From CAYMSO01 sp964393185 (GTDB lineage Bacteria > Patescibacteriota > Dojkabacteria > J137): DNA of 64,000 bases. Shown one piece after another: positions 9,947-18,476 of the stretch. The position numbers and the translations under genes are program-made. Numbering within the stretch: position 1 is the first letter of the stretch; the number at the start of each line of letters is the position of its first letter. The notes under the pieces are model-generated. The model made no database searches and was not told the origin of the DNA. It worked only from the letters and a program-made list of their open reading frames with translations. The stretch spans positions 1 through 64,000 of the forward strand of contig CAYMSO010000006.1 of assembly GCA_964393185.1 (NCBI GenBank), in the 5' to 3' direction.

Positions 9947-9967
9947 ACTACAAGAGTAGTTTTTTTT
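9947..9967 (+). terminator. Short dyad plus T-run: weak terminator or BlaI-type operator
   Basis: ACTAC (9947-9951) and GTAGT (9956-9960) flank AAGA and are followed by seven Ts. The stem is only 5 bp, so termination would be weak. The same dyad sits 16 bases before the BlaI-type gene and somewhat resembles the TACA/TGTA half-sites bound by that family. Confidence 0.4.
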
Positions 9968-9982
9968 GTGCAATAATACCTT

Positions 9983-10342
9983 ATGATAAATCAATTGTTG
10001 GGAGAATTAGAAGAGAAAATTATGAAAATTATTTGGAATTCTGAAAGAGAATTAAAACCTTCAGAAGTTCAAGTATTACTAGATAAAAAATATGCTTACA
10101 CAACAGTAATGACTGTAATGAGCAGATTGTTCGAAAAGAAATTACTAAAAAGAAGACAGAAAGGTAAAGCTTTTTTTTACTATGCTTCGCGCAAAAAAGA
10201 TAGCTTTTTGAAGCCCAAGCTTAGTAATTTATTTAAAAATATTTTGGAATCTTATGGTGATTTAGCAATTAATCAATTCATAGATTCTCTGGATGAAGCA
10301 GAAATAAAAAAAATAAAAGATAAGTTGAATGAAAGACAATAG
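9983..10342 (+). CDS. BlaI/MecI/CopY-family winged-helix repressor
   Basis: A 119-residue protein of the usual family length. It opens with LGELEEKIMKIIWNSERELKPSEVQVLL and continues with the winged-helix recognition segment YTTVMTVMSRLFEKKLLKR and the wing RQKGKAFFYYASR. The acidic C-terminal helix (about 85-119) fits the dimerisation and proteolysis region. In BlaI/MecI systems the repressor is cleaved on signalling by a membrane M56 protease. Such a protease is encoded immediately downstream with a 14-base overlap, so the pair is very likely co-translated. Confidence 0.9.
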   Translation: MINQLLGELEEKIMKIIWNSERELKPSEVQVLLDKKYAYTTVMTVMSRLFEKKLLKRRQKGKAFFYYASRKKDSFLKPKLSNLFKNILESYGDLAINQFIDSLDEAEIKKIKDKLNERQ

Positions 10343-11258
10343 ATTTTTAGTACAATTTTCCAAAGACTTATATTTTGTATTATTAATTTCATTATTTACT
10401 ACCTATCTAATTTCCCTCTATGTTATTTCCAAGGAACTAGTAAAAAGTTGCTACACGCAAGTTCTTCTAATTTCTAATACTTCCACATGGGAAATATTAC
10501 AAACTAAAGGATTTTATCTGTATCTGTTAGCTTTTTTGATTGTTAGTCTGCTTCTTGCAAAGGTCTTCAAAGCTTTTATTAAAACTATTATTAGTACTAT
10601 TTATACAATTCACATTCAAGAACAGCTAGGTTCTATTGCTACTAGAGAGTTTTTTGTGTTTAAATCTTCAATTCCCAAAGCATTTACACTCGGTTTTCTT
10701 AAACCTAAAATATACATTTCCAGCTCACTTTTGAAGCAAGTAAGCTCAGAAGAATTGGAACTGATCTTGCTGCACGAAAAGCAACATTGCAACAGTTATG
10801 ACCCCTTAAGAAAACTAGTTAGTAATTTAGTAAAAAATTCACTCCCATTTTTTCCGTTTAAAAATCTAATGTTCGAAAATTACACTAGATTATCCGAAAT
10901 ATTAGCCGATCATGCACTCACAAGAGTTAGCGATAACATGATGAATAATTTATTAAAAAAAATCAGTACAACCAAAATTAGTTTTGAAATCATAAATAAT
11001 GGATTTGTAGAAATTAATAGACTGAAGAAAGATAAGTTATTGACTAAAACCATTTTAAGCTTACTAGTATTAGGCTTGATTCAATATGGAATCTTATTTA
11101 GTGTGACAAGCATTAAAGCAGAAAAGATTTTTAATCCATGTGTAAACGATAATACTTGTACTTCTTCAACATCTAAAAATAATATATCTTACATTAATTC
11201 ACTCTACTGTGAACAATTAAACTTATCAAGAAGCTCAGCTCCACTAACTCGATATTAA
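10329..11258 (+). CDS. M56-family membrane metalloprotease (BlaR1-like, no sensor domain)
   Basis: A 309-residue protein with three or four membrane helices: about residues 13-34 and 62-90 before the catalytic domain, and one near 237-258 after it. The zinc motif is HEKQH (His149, Glu150, His153) in LELILLHEKQHCNSYDPLRK, with the likely third ligand in LSEILADHAL near 200. The upstream PKAFTLGFLKPKIYISSSLL is the typical M56 lead-in. The roughly 55-residue tail after the last helix is Cys/Ser-rich and too short to be the penicillin-binding domain of BlaR1. The signal sensed is therefore unknown. Confidence 0.88.
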   Translation: MKDNRFLVQFSKDLYFVLLISLFTTYLISLYVISKELVKSCYTQVLLISNTSTWEILQTKGFYLYLLAFLIVSLLLAKVFKAFIKTIISTIYTIHIQEQLGSIATREFFVFKSSIPKAFTLGFLKPKIYISSSLLKQVSSEELELILLHEKQHCNSYDPLRKLVSNLVKNSLPFFPFKNLMFENYTRLSEILADHALTRVSDNMMNNLLKKISTTKISFEIINNGFVEINRLKKDKLLTKTILSLLVLGLIQYGILFSVTSIKAEKIFNPCVNDNTCTSSTSKNNISYINSLYCEQLNLSRSSAPLTRY

Positions 11259-11274
11259 TAGCTTTGCATAGGAA

Positions 11275-11310
11275 TTTATAGTTTGCTATATTATTGTAGT
11301 TAACTATAAA
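11275..11310. promoter_or_regulatory. Operator-like inverted repeat around a -10 box
   Basis: TTTATAGTT (11275-11283) and AACTATAAA (11302-11310) form a perfect 9-bp inverted repeat. The 18-base spacer contains an extended -10-like TGCTATATT. TAGTTAACTA at 11298-11307 is itself a perfect palindrome. The site ends two bases before the start codon of the TetR-family gene, as expected for an autoregulatory operator. Confidence 0.55.
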
Positions 11311-11312
11311 AA

Positions 11313-11957
11313 ATGTTTACTAATATATCCCTACGTGAAAGGAAATTTGCCGAGACGAGGCTAAATTTACTAAAAGAATTAATTAGAAAATTGGATGATA
11401 ATTCTTTTGAATCAATTTCTGTAAAAGAATTATGTCTTGGGGCAAGAATTTCCGAAGCTACTTTTTTTAACTATTTTAATAAAAAAGGTGATTTGCTGGT
11501 ATATTTTATCGCTCTGTGGAGTATAGAAGTTCAATGGAACATTAAGAATAAAGAAAGAAGTGGTTTGAAGGCTATACTCGAAGTGTTTAATTTTACAGCA
11601 GAAATGATGAGCGAAACATCGCCCTTAATGGTTGAATTTATGTCGTACTATGTATCGAATTTAGACACAATAACATATCCCGAAATAACATTGGCAGAAA
11701 AGTATCTTGCTTTTGAGAGCAAACCGGGCATAGAGAAAATCAAGCCTCTTACATTTAGAGATTTAATGAAACACGAGATTAATAATGCAATACAACTAGG
11801 AGAACTAAAAACAGATATAAGCACAAAAGTAGTACTGACTGGACTTGCTTCCATATTTTATGGTGTTCCATTGACTTCTAGTAGAATTAATTCTAGCATT
11901 GCCAAATCAACTTACAGAAAATTGCTTAAAGTACTTTGGGATGGATTAAACAACTGA
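11313..11957 (+). CDS. TetR/AcrR-family transcriptional regulator
   Basis: A 214-residue protein. The N-terminal helix-turn-helix is visible at about residues 12-58: ETRLNLLKELIRKLDDNSF, then SVKELCLGARISEATFFNYF with NKKGDLL, the standard TetR recognition-helix context. The C-terminal 150 residues are helical and divergent, as expected of the ligand-binding domain, and contain one run of Met-rich helix (AEMMSETSPLMVEFMSYY). The perfect inverted repeat directly upstream suggests autoregulation. The flanking genes (BlaI/M56 pair before, large unknown protein after) do not identify the ligand. Confidence 0.88.
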   Translation: MFTNISLRERKFAETRLNLLKELIRKLDDNSFESISVKELCLGARISEATFFNYFNKKGDLLVYFIALWSIEVQWNIKNKERSGLKAILEVFNFTAEMMSETSPLMVEFMSYYVSNLDTITYPEITLAEKYLAFESKPGIEKIKPLTFRDLMKHEINNAIQLGELKTDISTKVVLTGLASIFYGVPLTSSRINSSIAKSTYRKLLKVLWDGLNN

Positions 11958-11982
11958 GTAATTTCGTCTTGTAAAAGAAAGG

Positions 11983-11991
11983 TGTTATAAT
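11983..11991 (+). promoter_or_regulatory. Extended -10 promoter element
   Basis: TGTTATAAT matches the extended -10 form TGnTATAAT. It lies 25 bases before the ATG at 12017. No convincing -35 hexamer is seen at 16-18 bases upstream. Confidence 0.6.
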
Positions 11992-12016
11992 CCGGCAGCG
12001 TTACTGTAATAACACA

Positions 12017-14113
12017 ATGGCAATACCACCAAGTTTAGATGATTTCGAGCCCAAATGGAAAGCCCCAGCTGGTATTTTGCCTAGCATGGAGACAAAAAGT
12101 GGTTTTCAGCATCTATTAACCCCAAAACTTATAGGCGAAGCTATAGAATATTATCTTACCGAAAAGGCAGAAAATTTTTCTATTTCGTTAGCAGGGCAAT
12201 CTATTGATAAAAATCCCTCTTCTATTATCAATGCTTTTTATAAGAAAACAGGTATAAGAAAAATTATATACGAAATTACCCATAAATATGAGGAGTTAAG
12301 TAATTTATGCGACGTGAAGCAAATTGAATTAGGTGATTATTTTAACCATATATTTAGAAAATTGGTTAAATCGGCTGAACTTTTAGATTTGTTCGAGGCT
12401 CTAAAAAGAAACAATCGCGCCAAGATACCTATAGGCAGAGATAAAGACATTATATTTGAAATAGATATTGATGTTATAGATACCATATCTCTTGGCTATA
12501 TTCCTCACTTACTTAATATGCATGGAGTTTTTAAAGACAAATTGAAACTACCAAGAGATCTTGCCAAACACTTACATCCTGATAAACGCATTGAAGATGT
12601 AAATATTATGGATATTTCGAAAGTATTCTATCAGCTTGTAAATCAAAGGGGAAAAGATAGCCTCTTAACTGTTGAAGAGTTTGATTTTTTAAGTTCTTAT
12701 ATTTTTCATGTAGTTACATCAGCTGCTATGCTGTACGATAAAGATGCAGTTTTAAAAAAAAGAACAATATACGAAGAATTATACATGACATCAGATTTGA
12801 TATCTTTGACCTTGGTTTCTCTCGAACGACCTACAATGAGCGCTCTGCAGAACAGCATAAAGAAAGTTAGAGTGAACGATGAAAGTTTAAAAACTTATAA
12901 CAATATTAGTTCTTTGTTCACGATTTTTACTCAAAACTTGTTGGTCAGTTTAGCAGATCCGAATAGCACATTATTCGAATCTGCTAGTAGTTTTATGGAA
13001 CTGGTGGCAAAAATACCTGGTATTTATCAATCTTTATCTTTGGCTTTGTATAGATATGATTTTGAAAATAAGGGCAAAAACGTACCTCAAATTATAGATT
13101 ACCTTATAGCACTAAGAAATGTGCAAAATAGCCAAGTACATCAAGAATTGTTTGCAGAGATAATAAAATTTTTAGACTATACTATTGATCTGCGCGTTTT
13201 AGAAATCAAACCCATTTCGGATATATTTGAATCAATTTATGCTGATTTAGAATATCCAGCTGGATTAACTAATAATCAAGAGGCTTGTACAAAAATTGCT
13301 AAGCATCCTGAAAATTTACATGTTAGGTATGTGTTTGAAGATGAAAAAGACCTTACGCCAAATTTTTCTTTTTATGCCATTGAAGCTAACTTAAATAAAA
13401 ATGATAAGTATATAGAAGCTACAGTTTACTTTGAAACATTAAGTGACCAAGAGGGTTCAGATGAAAAAGTTACAACATATAAGGAACTACGCTATCTGGT
13501 TAACCTTAAAGAAAACGAGTACTTTGTAATGCCTCACGTTGTAGATGAAGAAGCAATGAGTGACTTAACAGAAGAAATCTTGGCAGATTTAGCTTTTAGT
13601 GCCTTAGTTAAAGAAATAGATACCTTGGAAGAACGTAAAAGGGAACGCAATGGAATTAGGAATGTTACTGAAAATCTGTCGCCACATTCTAAAACTGGTA
13701 CAAGGGAAAGTAGAAAGAAGAATTACAAGTCTCGTGAAAAAAAAGCAGATGAAAAGAAGAATCCTGATCAAACGATAGCTACCTTACCACAACGACTAGA
13801 GAAAAAGCGCAAAGATTTAGAAACAAGGTTAGATATTGTGATTCCTTCAAAATTACAGGATGCCATTGACTCTTCTACACAGGAGAAGATTGATCTTTAT
13901 AACAATGGAGGTGGTAGGGTAAAAATATTTAAGGTTATGAATTCTGATGTGCGTATTATGTCTTTAGGGAGTCGAAGCGAAGATAGAATAGTTTTTTTAG
14001 TAAAAGGTAATCAAGCAATATATTATGGAACATTTAGTCATCAAGAATATAGTAGTACCGCATTTAAAAAAAGGTTAATCCAGGCAAACAAAAATATATT
14101 TGTTGAGTCTTAG
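12017..14113 (+). CDS. Large hypothetical cytosolic protein
   Basis: A 698-residue protein without signal peptide or membrane helices. Residues 1-520 look mainly helical. Residues 540-610 are strongly basic and charged, probably disordered or coiled (ERKRERNG, SRKKNYKSREKKADEKK, LEKKRKDLETRL). The last 90 residues look like a small alpha/beta domain (VKIFKVMNSDVRIMSLG, RIVFLVKGNQAIYYGTF). No catalytic motif is recognised. A near-identical copy of 54 bases of its 3' region (13811-13864) occurs on the opposite strand at 18470-18523. Confidence 0.75.
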   Translation: MAIPPSLDDFEPKWKAPAGILPSMETKSGFQHLLTPKLIGEAIEYYLTEKAENFSISLAGQSIDKNPSSIINAFYKKTGIRKIIYEITHKYEELSNLCDVKQIELGDYFNHIFRKLVKSAELLDLFEALKRNNRAKIPIGRDKDIIFEIDIDVIDTISLGYIPHLLNMHGVFKDKLKLPRDLAKHLHPDKRIEDVNIMDISKVFYQLVNQRGKDSLLTVEEFDFLSSYIFHVVTSAAMLYDKDAVLKKRTIYEELYMTSDLISLTLVSLERPTMSALQNSIKKVRVNDESLKTYNNISSLFTIFTQNLLVSLADPNSTLFESASSFMELVAKIPGIYQSLSLALYRYDFENKGKNVPQIIDYLIALRNVQNSQVHQELFAEIIKFLDYTIDLRVLEIKPISDIFESIYADLEYPAGLTNNQEACTKIAKHPENLHVRYVFEDEKDLTPNFSFYAIEANLNKNDKYIEATVYFETLSDQEGSDEKVTTYKELRYLVNLKENEYFVMPHVVDEEAMSDLTEEILADLAFSALVKEIDTLEERKRERNGIRNVTENLSPHSKTGTRESRKKNYKSREKKADEKKNPDQTIATLPQRLEKKRKDLETRLDIVIPSKLQDAIDSSTQEKIDLYNNGGGRVKIFKVMNSDVRIMSLGSRSEDRIVFLVKGNQAIYYGTFSHQEYSSTAFKKRLIQANKNIFVES

Positions 14114-14175
14114 AGATATCTATAAGTTAATTTGATACATAGAGATGTTAAAATCTTTTTAATCAGTACAATATT

Positions 14176-15144
14176 ATGAAAGAGGACATTATTAAGGCAG
14201 CTCAGGCTCTAAAAAACAATAAATTAGTTATATTCCCAACAGAAACAGTATACGGCATAGGTGCCAATGCCCTAGAATCAGATGCTGTTGCAAAGATTTA
14301 TAAAGCTAAAGGCAGGCCTTCCAACAATCCACTTATTGTGCATATTTATAAAATTGAGCAACTCAAGCTTCTTGTTAGTAATGTATCTCAAAATTCTAGA
14401 AAGCTTATGACTAAATTTTGGCCAGGACCGCTTACATTAATATTTGATAAAAAAGATTTAATTCCTATAAATGTGACTGGTGGATTAGATTCTATTGCAA
14501 TTAGAATGCCAAGTCATCCTGTTGCATTGAATTTACTACAAACAGCAGGTGTTCCTGTAGCTGCACCATCTGCCAATATATCTGGACGACCAAGTCCATC
14601 ATCTTTTAAAGATTTAGATTCTAAACTTATACAAAAAGTGGAAATAGCCCTTGACGGTGGTGATTCTCCAATAGGATTGGAATCCACTGTAGTCGATGCT
14701 CGAACAGATCAAGTAAAAATTTTGAGACCTGGATTTATTACTCAAGAAAATATAGAAACAGTTCTAGGTTTGAAAGTCGATCTTGCATACAAATCTAAGA
14801 GCTACTCTACCCCACTTTCTCCAGGAATGATGTATAAACACTATTCTCCAAATGCAAAAGTAATAATTTTTAATAGTGTTAACAGCATTACAGAAGCTGA
14901 TACTCTTGGTAGAAAAGTTGGAATAATGGCAACAACAGAAACCTTGCAGAAATTAAAATCCACAAAGCTAATAAAGTTAGATCTGGGGTCTAGCACCAGA
15001 ATGGATATAGTTGCTTCTAAAATCTTTACATATTTAAATAAAGCTGATCAACTTAAATTAGACATATTATTTGCAGAAGAGTTTGAAGAGAAAGGCATTG
15101 GAGCTGCAATAATGGATAGACTATATAGAGCAAGTTTACAATAG
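14176..15144 (+). CDS. Threonylcarbamoyl-AMP synthase (Sua5/YwlC type)
   Basis: This 322-residue enzyme makes threonylcarbamoyl-AMP from threonine, bicarbonate and ATP, the first step of the universal t6A37 tRNA modification. The YrdC domain (about residues 5-190) shows VIFPTETVYGIGANAL, the KAKGRPSNNPL nucleotide-binding loop, and APSANISGRPSPSS. After GLESTVVDAR and a linker with SPGMMYKHYSPNA comes the C-terminal Sua5 domain (about 210-322), so this is the long Sua5/YwlC form, not the short TsaC form. It lies just upstream of an ABC transporter gene pair with 24 bases between stop and likely start. Confidence 0.93.
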   Translation: MKEDIIKAAQALKNNKLVIFPTETVYGIGANALESDAVAKIYKAKGRPSNNPLIVHIYKIEQLKLLVSNVSQNSRKLMTKFWPGPLTLIFDKKDLIPINVTGGLDSIAIRMPSHPVALNLLQTAGVPVAAPSANISGRPSPSSFKDLDSKLIQKVEIALDGGDSPIGLESTVVDARTDQVKILRPGFITQENIETVLGLKVDLAYKSKSYSTPLSPGMMYKHYSPNAKVIIFNSVNSITEADTLGRKVGIMATTETLQKLKSTKLIKLDLGSSTRMDIVASKIFTYLNKADQLKLDILFAEEFEEKGIGAAIMDRLYRASLQ

Positions 15145-15156
15145 AAGAGGCAAGTG

Positions 15157-15162
15157 TATAAT
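15157..15162 (+). promoter_or_regulatory. TATAAT -10 box implying a leaderless start
   Basis: A perfect TATAAT lies only six bases before the ATG at 15169. Transcription starting about 7 bases after the box would begin at or next to the start codon. This argues for the ATG at 15169 over the in-frame GTG at 15154, which would overlap the promoter. Confidence 0.55.
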
Positions 15163-15168
15163 AGGGTG

Positions 15169-16065
15169 ATGGAAGCAGTTATAGAAATCCAGAATTTTTC
15201 TAAAAGTTTTGGCAAATTTAAAGCAGTAGATAATCTTTCTTTTGACGTTAAAAAGGGAGAAATCTTCGCATTTCTAGGTTCAAATGGTGCAGGAAAAACT
15301 ACAACATTAAGATGTTTGCTAAATATTTATAAACCCGACGCAGGAATCCTTAATGTACTTGGACAAACTTTTTCTTCCGAGATTTCGAATAAAGTTGGAT
15401 ATTTACCGGAAGAAAGAGGATTATATTTAGATTCAAAAGTGCTAGACACTCTTATGTATTTTGGACAAATCAAAGGTATGTCCAAAATTGCAGCAAAGAA
15501 ATTTAGTTTGGATTTTCTGGAAAGAGTTGAGTTGCAAGATAAGGCAGACACTGTGGTAAAAAGGTTATCTTCGGGTCAGCAACAAAAAATCCAACTAGGA
15601 ATAACAATTATTAATAAACCCGAACTATTAATATTGGATGAACCCACCAAGGGTCTTGATCCAGTGAATCGCGAACTGCTAACAAGTCTTTTGCTTGAAC
15701 TTAATAAAGCAGGCACTACTATTATCTTCAGCACTCATCATATGGAAGAAGCCGAAAAAATTGCTAAAAGATTACTAATACTCAAGAATGGAAAAAATAT
15801 ATTGTACGGAAGCATGGAAGATATTAAGGAAGAATATGCAACAAATGAATTAATAATCAAATACTCCGGAGTATTTAAGAATAATTCAAAAATTTTTAAA
15901 ATAGCCAATAGAGTGAGTAAAAATGAAGTGGTTGTAAAAGGGCAAAGCACCAAAGATATTATTAATTATTTTAATAACCAAGATAGCATTCAATTAATTA
16001 GCGTCAGCAAAAATGTGTTATCACTCGATCAAATATTTATTAAAGTAACCTCAAAAAATGACTAA
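15169..16065 (+). CDS. ABC transporter ATP-binding protein (NatA-like)
   Basis: A 298-residue ATPase subunit. Visible are Walker A GSNGAGKTTT, the Q-loop region VGYLPEERGLY, the signature LSSGQQQKIQLG, Walker B LLILDEPTKGLDP and the H-loop FSTHHMEEAE. The C-terminal 75 residues form the extension typical of NatA/DrrA-type exporters. It overlaps the permease gene by 8 bases, so the two make one exporter. In NatAB, the best-known relative, the substrate is Na+; here the substrate is unknown. The start at 15169 is chosen because of the TATAAT immediately before it. Confidence 0.92.
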   Translation: MEAVIEIQNFSKSFGKFKAVDNLSFDVKKGEIFAFLGSNGAGKTTTLRCLLNIYKPDAGILNVLGQTFSSEISNKVGYLPEERGLYLDSKVLDTLMYFGQIKGMSKIAAKKFSLDFLERVELQDKADTVVKRLSSGQQQKIQLGITIINKPELLILDEPTKGLDPVNRELLTSLLLELNKAGTTIIFSTHHMEEAEKIAKRLLILKNGKNILYGSMEDIKEEYATNELIIKYSGVFKNNSKIFKIANRVSKNEVVVKGQSTKDIINYFNNQDSIQLISVSKNVLSLDQIFIKVTSKND

Positions 16066-17290
16066 ATCTTTGCTTGTAAGTAAAAGAGAATATTTGAAAG
16101 TAATTAAGAAAAAAAGCTTTTGGTTTACAAGTCTTGCTTTTCCCATTTTTATATTCATAGTTAGCTTGATTTCTGGAGCAACCGCTACGGAAGAAAAATC
16201 AGATATAAGCCAGGTAGAGAATATTTCTAAAGTGCTTATCATGGATGAATCTGGCTTAATAGATAGCGATCTAGAGATATTCAATAACAAAATTTATAAA
16301 CTAGTAAGTTCTAAACAAGAATCCATATACAAGGTAAAAACTGCAGAGGCAGATTTATTTATATTTTATCCATCTGATTTTGTTGATTCGAAACAAGCAG
16401 AACTTTACTTCAACGATAAAGGTATCTTTTCTAATTCCGAATATGAGCTAATAGCTAATCATTTGGTAGAACAGAGTATACTTAGCGAGATTAAAGATGA
16501 CAATAAAACAGAAATTCTAAATTCAGAAATTAAATTTAACAAAACTAATTTTAAGGATGGCAAAGAATTTGAGATTAAAACCGAGAGTCTTGTAGTTGTC
16601 GGTATTTTTGTATTTTTGACTTTTATATTTATGACTTTTGCAACTGGTTATTTCTTGTTAAGCGTTTCGGAAGAAAAAGAAAATAGAATGATAGAAACTA
16701 TATTGTCTATAATGAAGCCAAAAGAATTAATACTTGGCAAAATTGTTGGTCAGCTGGGTATTGTAATTACACAAATTGTTGTTGTACTTGGCCTAGCACT
16801 ATTGGCTGTGATATTAAGCCCGATAGAGCTACCTATAGATATATCAGAATTGAATTTTGATATAGCTTTGATTTTATATAATTCAATAATTCTGATTTTG
16901 GGTTACATAATACTTTCTAATATTATGGTGGGTGTTGGCTCTGCAATGCCTACATACAAAGAAGCGCAAGGTCTTGCATCTATATTTATTATGATATCAA
17001 TTTTGCCTATCTACTTTATTAATTTGATGATTAACAATCCCGAAAGCGTCCTAGCTTACTTTCTTAGTTATTTTCCCCTAACTTCATCATTCACCTTAAT
17101 TGCTAGAACTGCATTAGTAGAAATTAGTTTGATGGAAAAACTAATCAGCATTTTCATACTTATTATTTATTGTTTAATTTCTTATAAAATTGCTTACAGT
17201 CTGTTCGAATTAGGTTCTCTGGAATATAACAAAACAATTTCGAAAAATTCTCTTAAAAGTGCCCTAGCACGAAAAAAGTTGAAAAAATAG
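16058..17290 (+). CDS. ABC transporter permease (ABC-2/NatB-like)
   Basis: A 410-residue permease. One membrane helix lies near the N-terminus (about 22-42, SFWFTSLAFPIFIFIVSLI), followed by a roughly 130-residue extracytoplasmic domain and then five or six helices from about residue 183 onward. The segment SEEKENRMIETILSIMKPKELILGKIVG is the conserved ABC-2 coupling region. Its start overlaps the ATPase gene, so it is the cognate membrane subunit. The architecture matches NatB/YhaP-type exporters; the substrate is not predictable. Confidence 0.9.
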   Translation: MTKSLLVSKREYLKVIKKKSFWFTSLAFPIFIFIVSLISGATATEEKSDISQVENISKVLIMDESGLIDSDLEIFNNKIYKLVSSKQESIYKVKTAEADLFIFYPSDFVDSKQAELYFNDKGIFSNSEYELIANHLVEQSILSEIKDDNKTEILNSEIKFNKTNFKDGKEFEIKTESLVVVGIFVFLTFIFMTFATGYFLLSVSEEKENRMIETILSIMKPKELILGKIVGQLGIVITQIVVVLGLALLAVILSPIELPIDISELNFDIALILYNSIILILGYIILSNIMVGVGSAMPTYKEAQGLASIFIMISILPIYFINLMINNPESVLAYFLSYFPLTSSFTLIARTALVEISLMEKLISIFILIIYCLISYKIAYSLFELGSLEYNKTISKNSLKSALARKKLKK

Positions 17291-17329
17291 CATATTATTC
17301 TTAATATTAATTAGCATACAAATCATTTT

Positions 17330-18013
17330 ATGTTTGGATTAGGTAAAAAGAAAAAAGTCAACGAGGAACAAGTTGTACAGCAAAAACCAAATGTGCCAAT
17401 AGACCCAACATTAAAGCTGCAACTTGCAGCCCAAGAAGCACAAAAAAAAATTTCTCAAATTAATAGTGTTCGTTTACCAGAAAATCCACAACCAACCCCA
17501 ATAATAAATAAAATGCCAATTGCAGGAAGTAATCAACCTAATGTTGCAGCAACTCACAATGTTAATCAAATTAATGCCACTGCCAACCAACAAGTTAGTG
17601 CTCAAAATCAGCAAGAAATACAAGCTCCGCATGTTGACCAGACAGCTGCTGAGCCAGTTCCTAAAACCACTTTGCAAAATTCTGTTCAAACTCAGACTGT
17701 GTCGAATCAAGCAAGTAATACGATGAATGCTGCAGGAAGTCAGGTGGTAAGACCATTGGTGCAACCAGATTATAGTGCAGAAGATATACCTGAATCTGAT
17801 TCACAATATGTACAGGCACAGCAATATCAGGAACCTATTTACCAACCTCAACCCTACTCTGTTCAAAATTATCAACAAGAGCAGTATCAACTAAGCTTGG
17901 AGGAAAGATTGAAATCTAAGCCAATTTTCGAAAAATTAAAAAATAATCCAGTTTTATGGTTAGGTGTAATTGGTATTTCTGTAGCAATTTATATAGTAAT
18001 GATAATACTTTAA
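17330..18013 (+). CDS. Gln/Pro-rich protein with C-terminal membrane anchor
   Basis: A 227-residue low-complexity protein. It begins with a Gly/Lys-rich MFGLGKKKK and runs through a long Gln-, Asn-, Pro- and Val-rich disordered region. Near residues 165-190 is a Tyr/Gln-rich stretch (QQYQEPIYQPQPYSVQNYQQ). It ends with a charged helix and a single C-terminal membrane helix (about 208-227, VLWLGVIGISVAIYIVMIIL). Tail-anchored topology with a cytosolic disordered region is inferred. Family unknown; it lies between the ABC permease gene and tRNA-Arg. Confidence 0.65.
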   Translation: MFGLGKKKKVNEEQVVQQKPNVPIDPTLKLQLAAQEAQKKISQINSVRLPENPQPTPIINKMPIAGSNQPNVAATHNVNQINATANQQVSAQNQQEIQAPHVDQTAAEPVPKTTLQNSVQTQTVSNQASNTMNAAGSQVVRPLVQPDYSAEDIPESDSQYVQAQQYQEPIYQPQPYSVQNYQQEQYQLSLEERLKSKPIFEKLKNNPVLWLGVIGISVAIYIVMIIL

Positions 18014-18023
18014 CAACTAACTT

Positions 18024-18032
18024 TGCTATAAT
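18024..18032 (+). promoter_or_regulatory. Extended -10 promoter of tRNA-Arg
   Basis: TGCTATAAT is a perfect extended -10 element 22 bases before the first base of the tRNA. No strong -35 is seen, which is acceptable for extended -10 promoters. Confidence 0.65.
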
Positions 18033-18054
18033 TCTCTAGCTATTTTAAATTTGT

Positions 18055-18131
18055 GCATCCGTAGCTCAACTGGATAGAGCTCTCGTCTTCGGAACGAGTG
18101 GTTGGGGGTTCGAATCCCTCCGGATGTACCA
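18055..18131 (+). tRNA. tRNA-Arg (anticodon TCG)
   Basis: A full cloverleaf can be folded by hand: acceptor GCATCCG pairs with CGGATGT (one G-T), anticodon stem CTCGT/ACGAG with loop CTTCGGA gives anticodon TCG, and the T-arm is GGGGG TTCGAAT CCCTC. The 3' CCA is encoded. It decodes CGA-type Arg codons. An accessory region starts directly after it, which is common because tRNA 3' ends serve as integration sites, but no duplicated tRNA end was found. Confidence 0.95.
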
Positions 18132-18476
18132 AACTTCCTCCCTTGAAATAGCCTCAATATCATCATAGAACTGAGCTAATGCTCTAGTTGTAACTCTACC
18201 ATTTTCGGTAGTGGTACAAAATTGTCAGTTAATGAGAGATTTCAAAAGATAAATCTTCTCAAAGTTGTTTTTAGTAGTTAAAGCAATAGGCGCAGTATTA
18301 TTCAAGCACTTAAATTTACCCTTAAAGTGTTTCAGCTTGGTTGTTCTTTTGTAGTAGATATATGCATTTAGCCATAAGAGTGCATTCTTCTCCTTTTTAA
18401 ACCCATCTATTTTCCTAAGCCTTGTTTCTAGATGTTTGTTGTAGCATTCAATTAAGTTACTTGTAGATGGGCATCT
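18132..18476 (-). pseudogene. Transposase remnant (C-terminal part)
   Basis: On the minus strand 18225-18476 reads as an open fragment of about 83 codons beginning RCPSTSNLIECYNKHLETR, followed by KIDGFKKEKNALLWLNAY and ending at TGA. The order 'TSNLIE-N-hL-R--I-GF' with a downstream 'LWLNAY' resembles the C-terminal part of MULE/IS256-like DDE transposases that end in TTN-IE-xN-x-LR and GF motifs. No N-terminus or catalytic core is present and no start codon precedes it. The remaining bases up to tRNA-Arg (18132-18224) stay open after the TGA but are not recognisable. No terminal repeats were found. Confidence 0.6.

Noticed and set aside
10329..11258. Full BlaR1 beta-lactam sensor
   Set aside because: The protein ends about 55 residues after its last membrane helix, too short for a penicillin-binding domain.
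17474..17764. Overlapping frames on both strands in the Gln/Pro-rich gene
   Set aside because: They mirror the low-complexity composition of the main gene and lack independent support.
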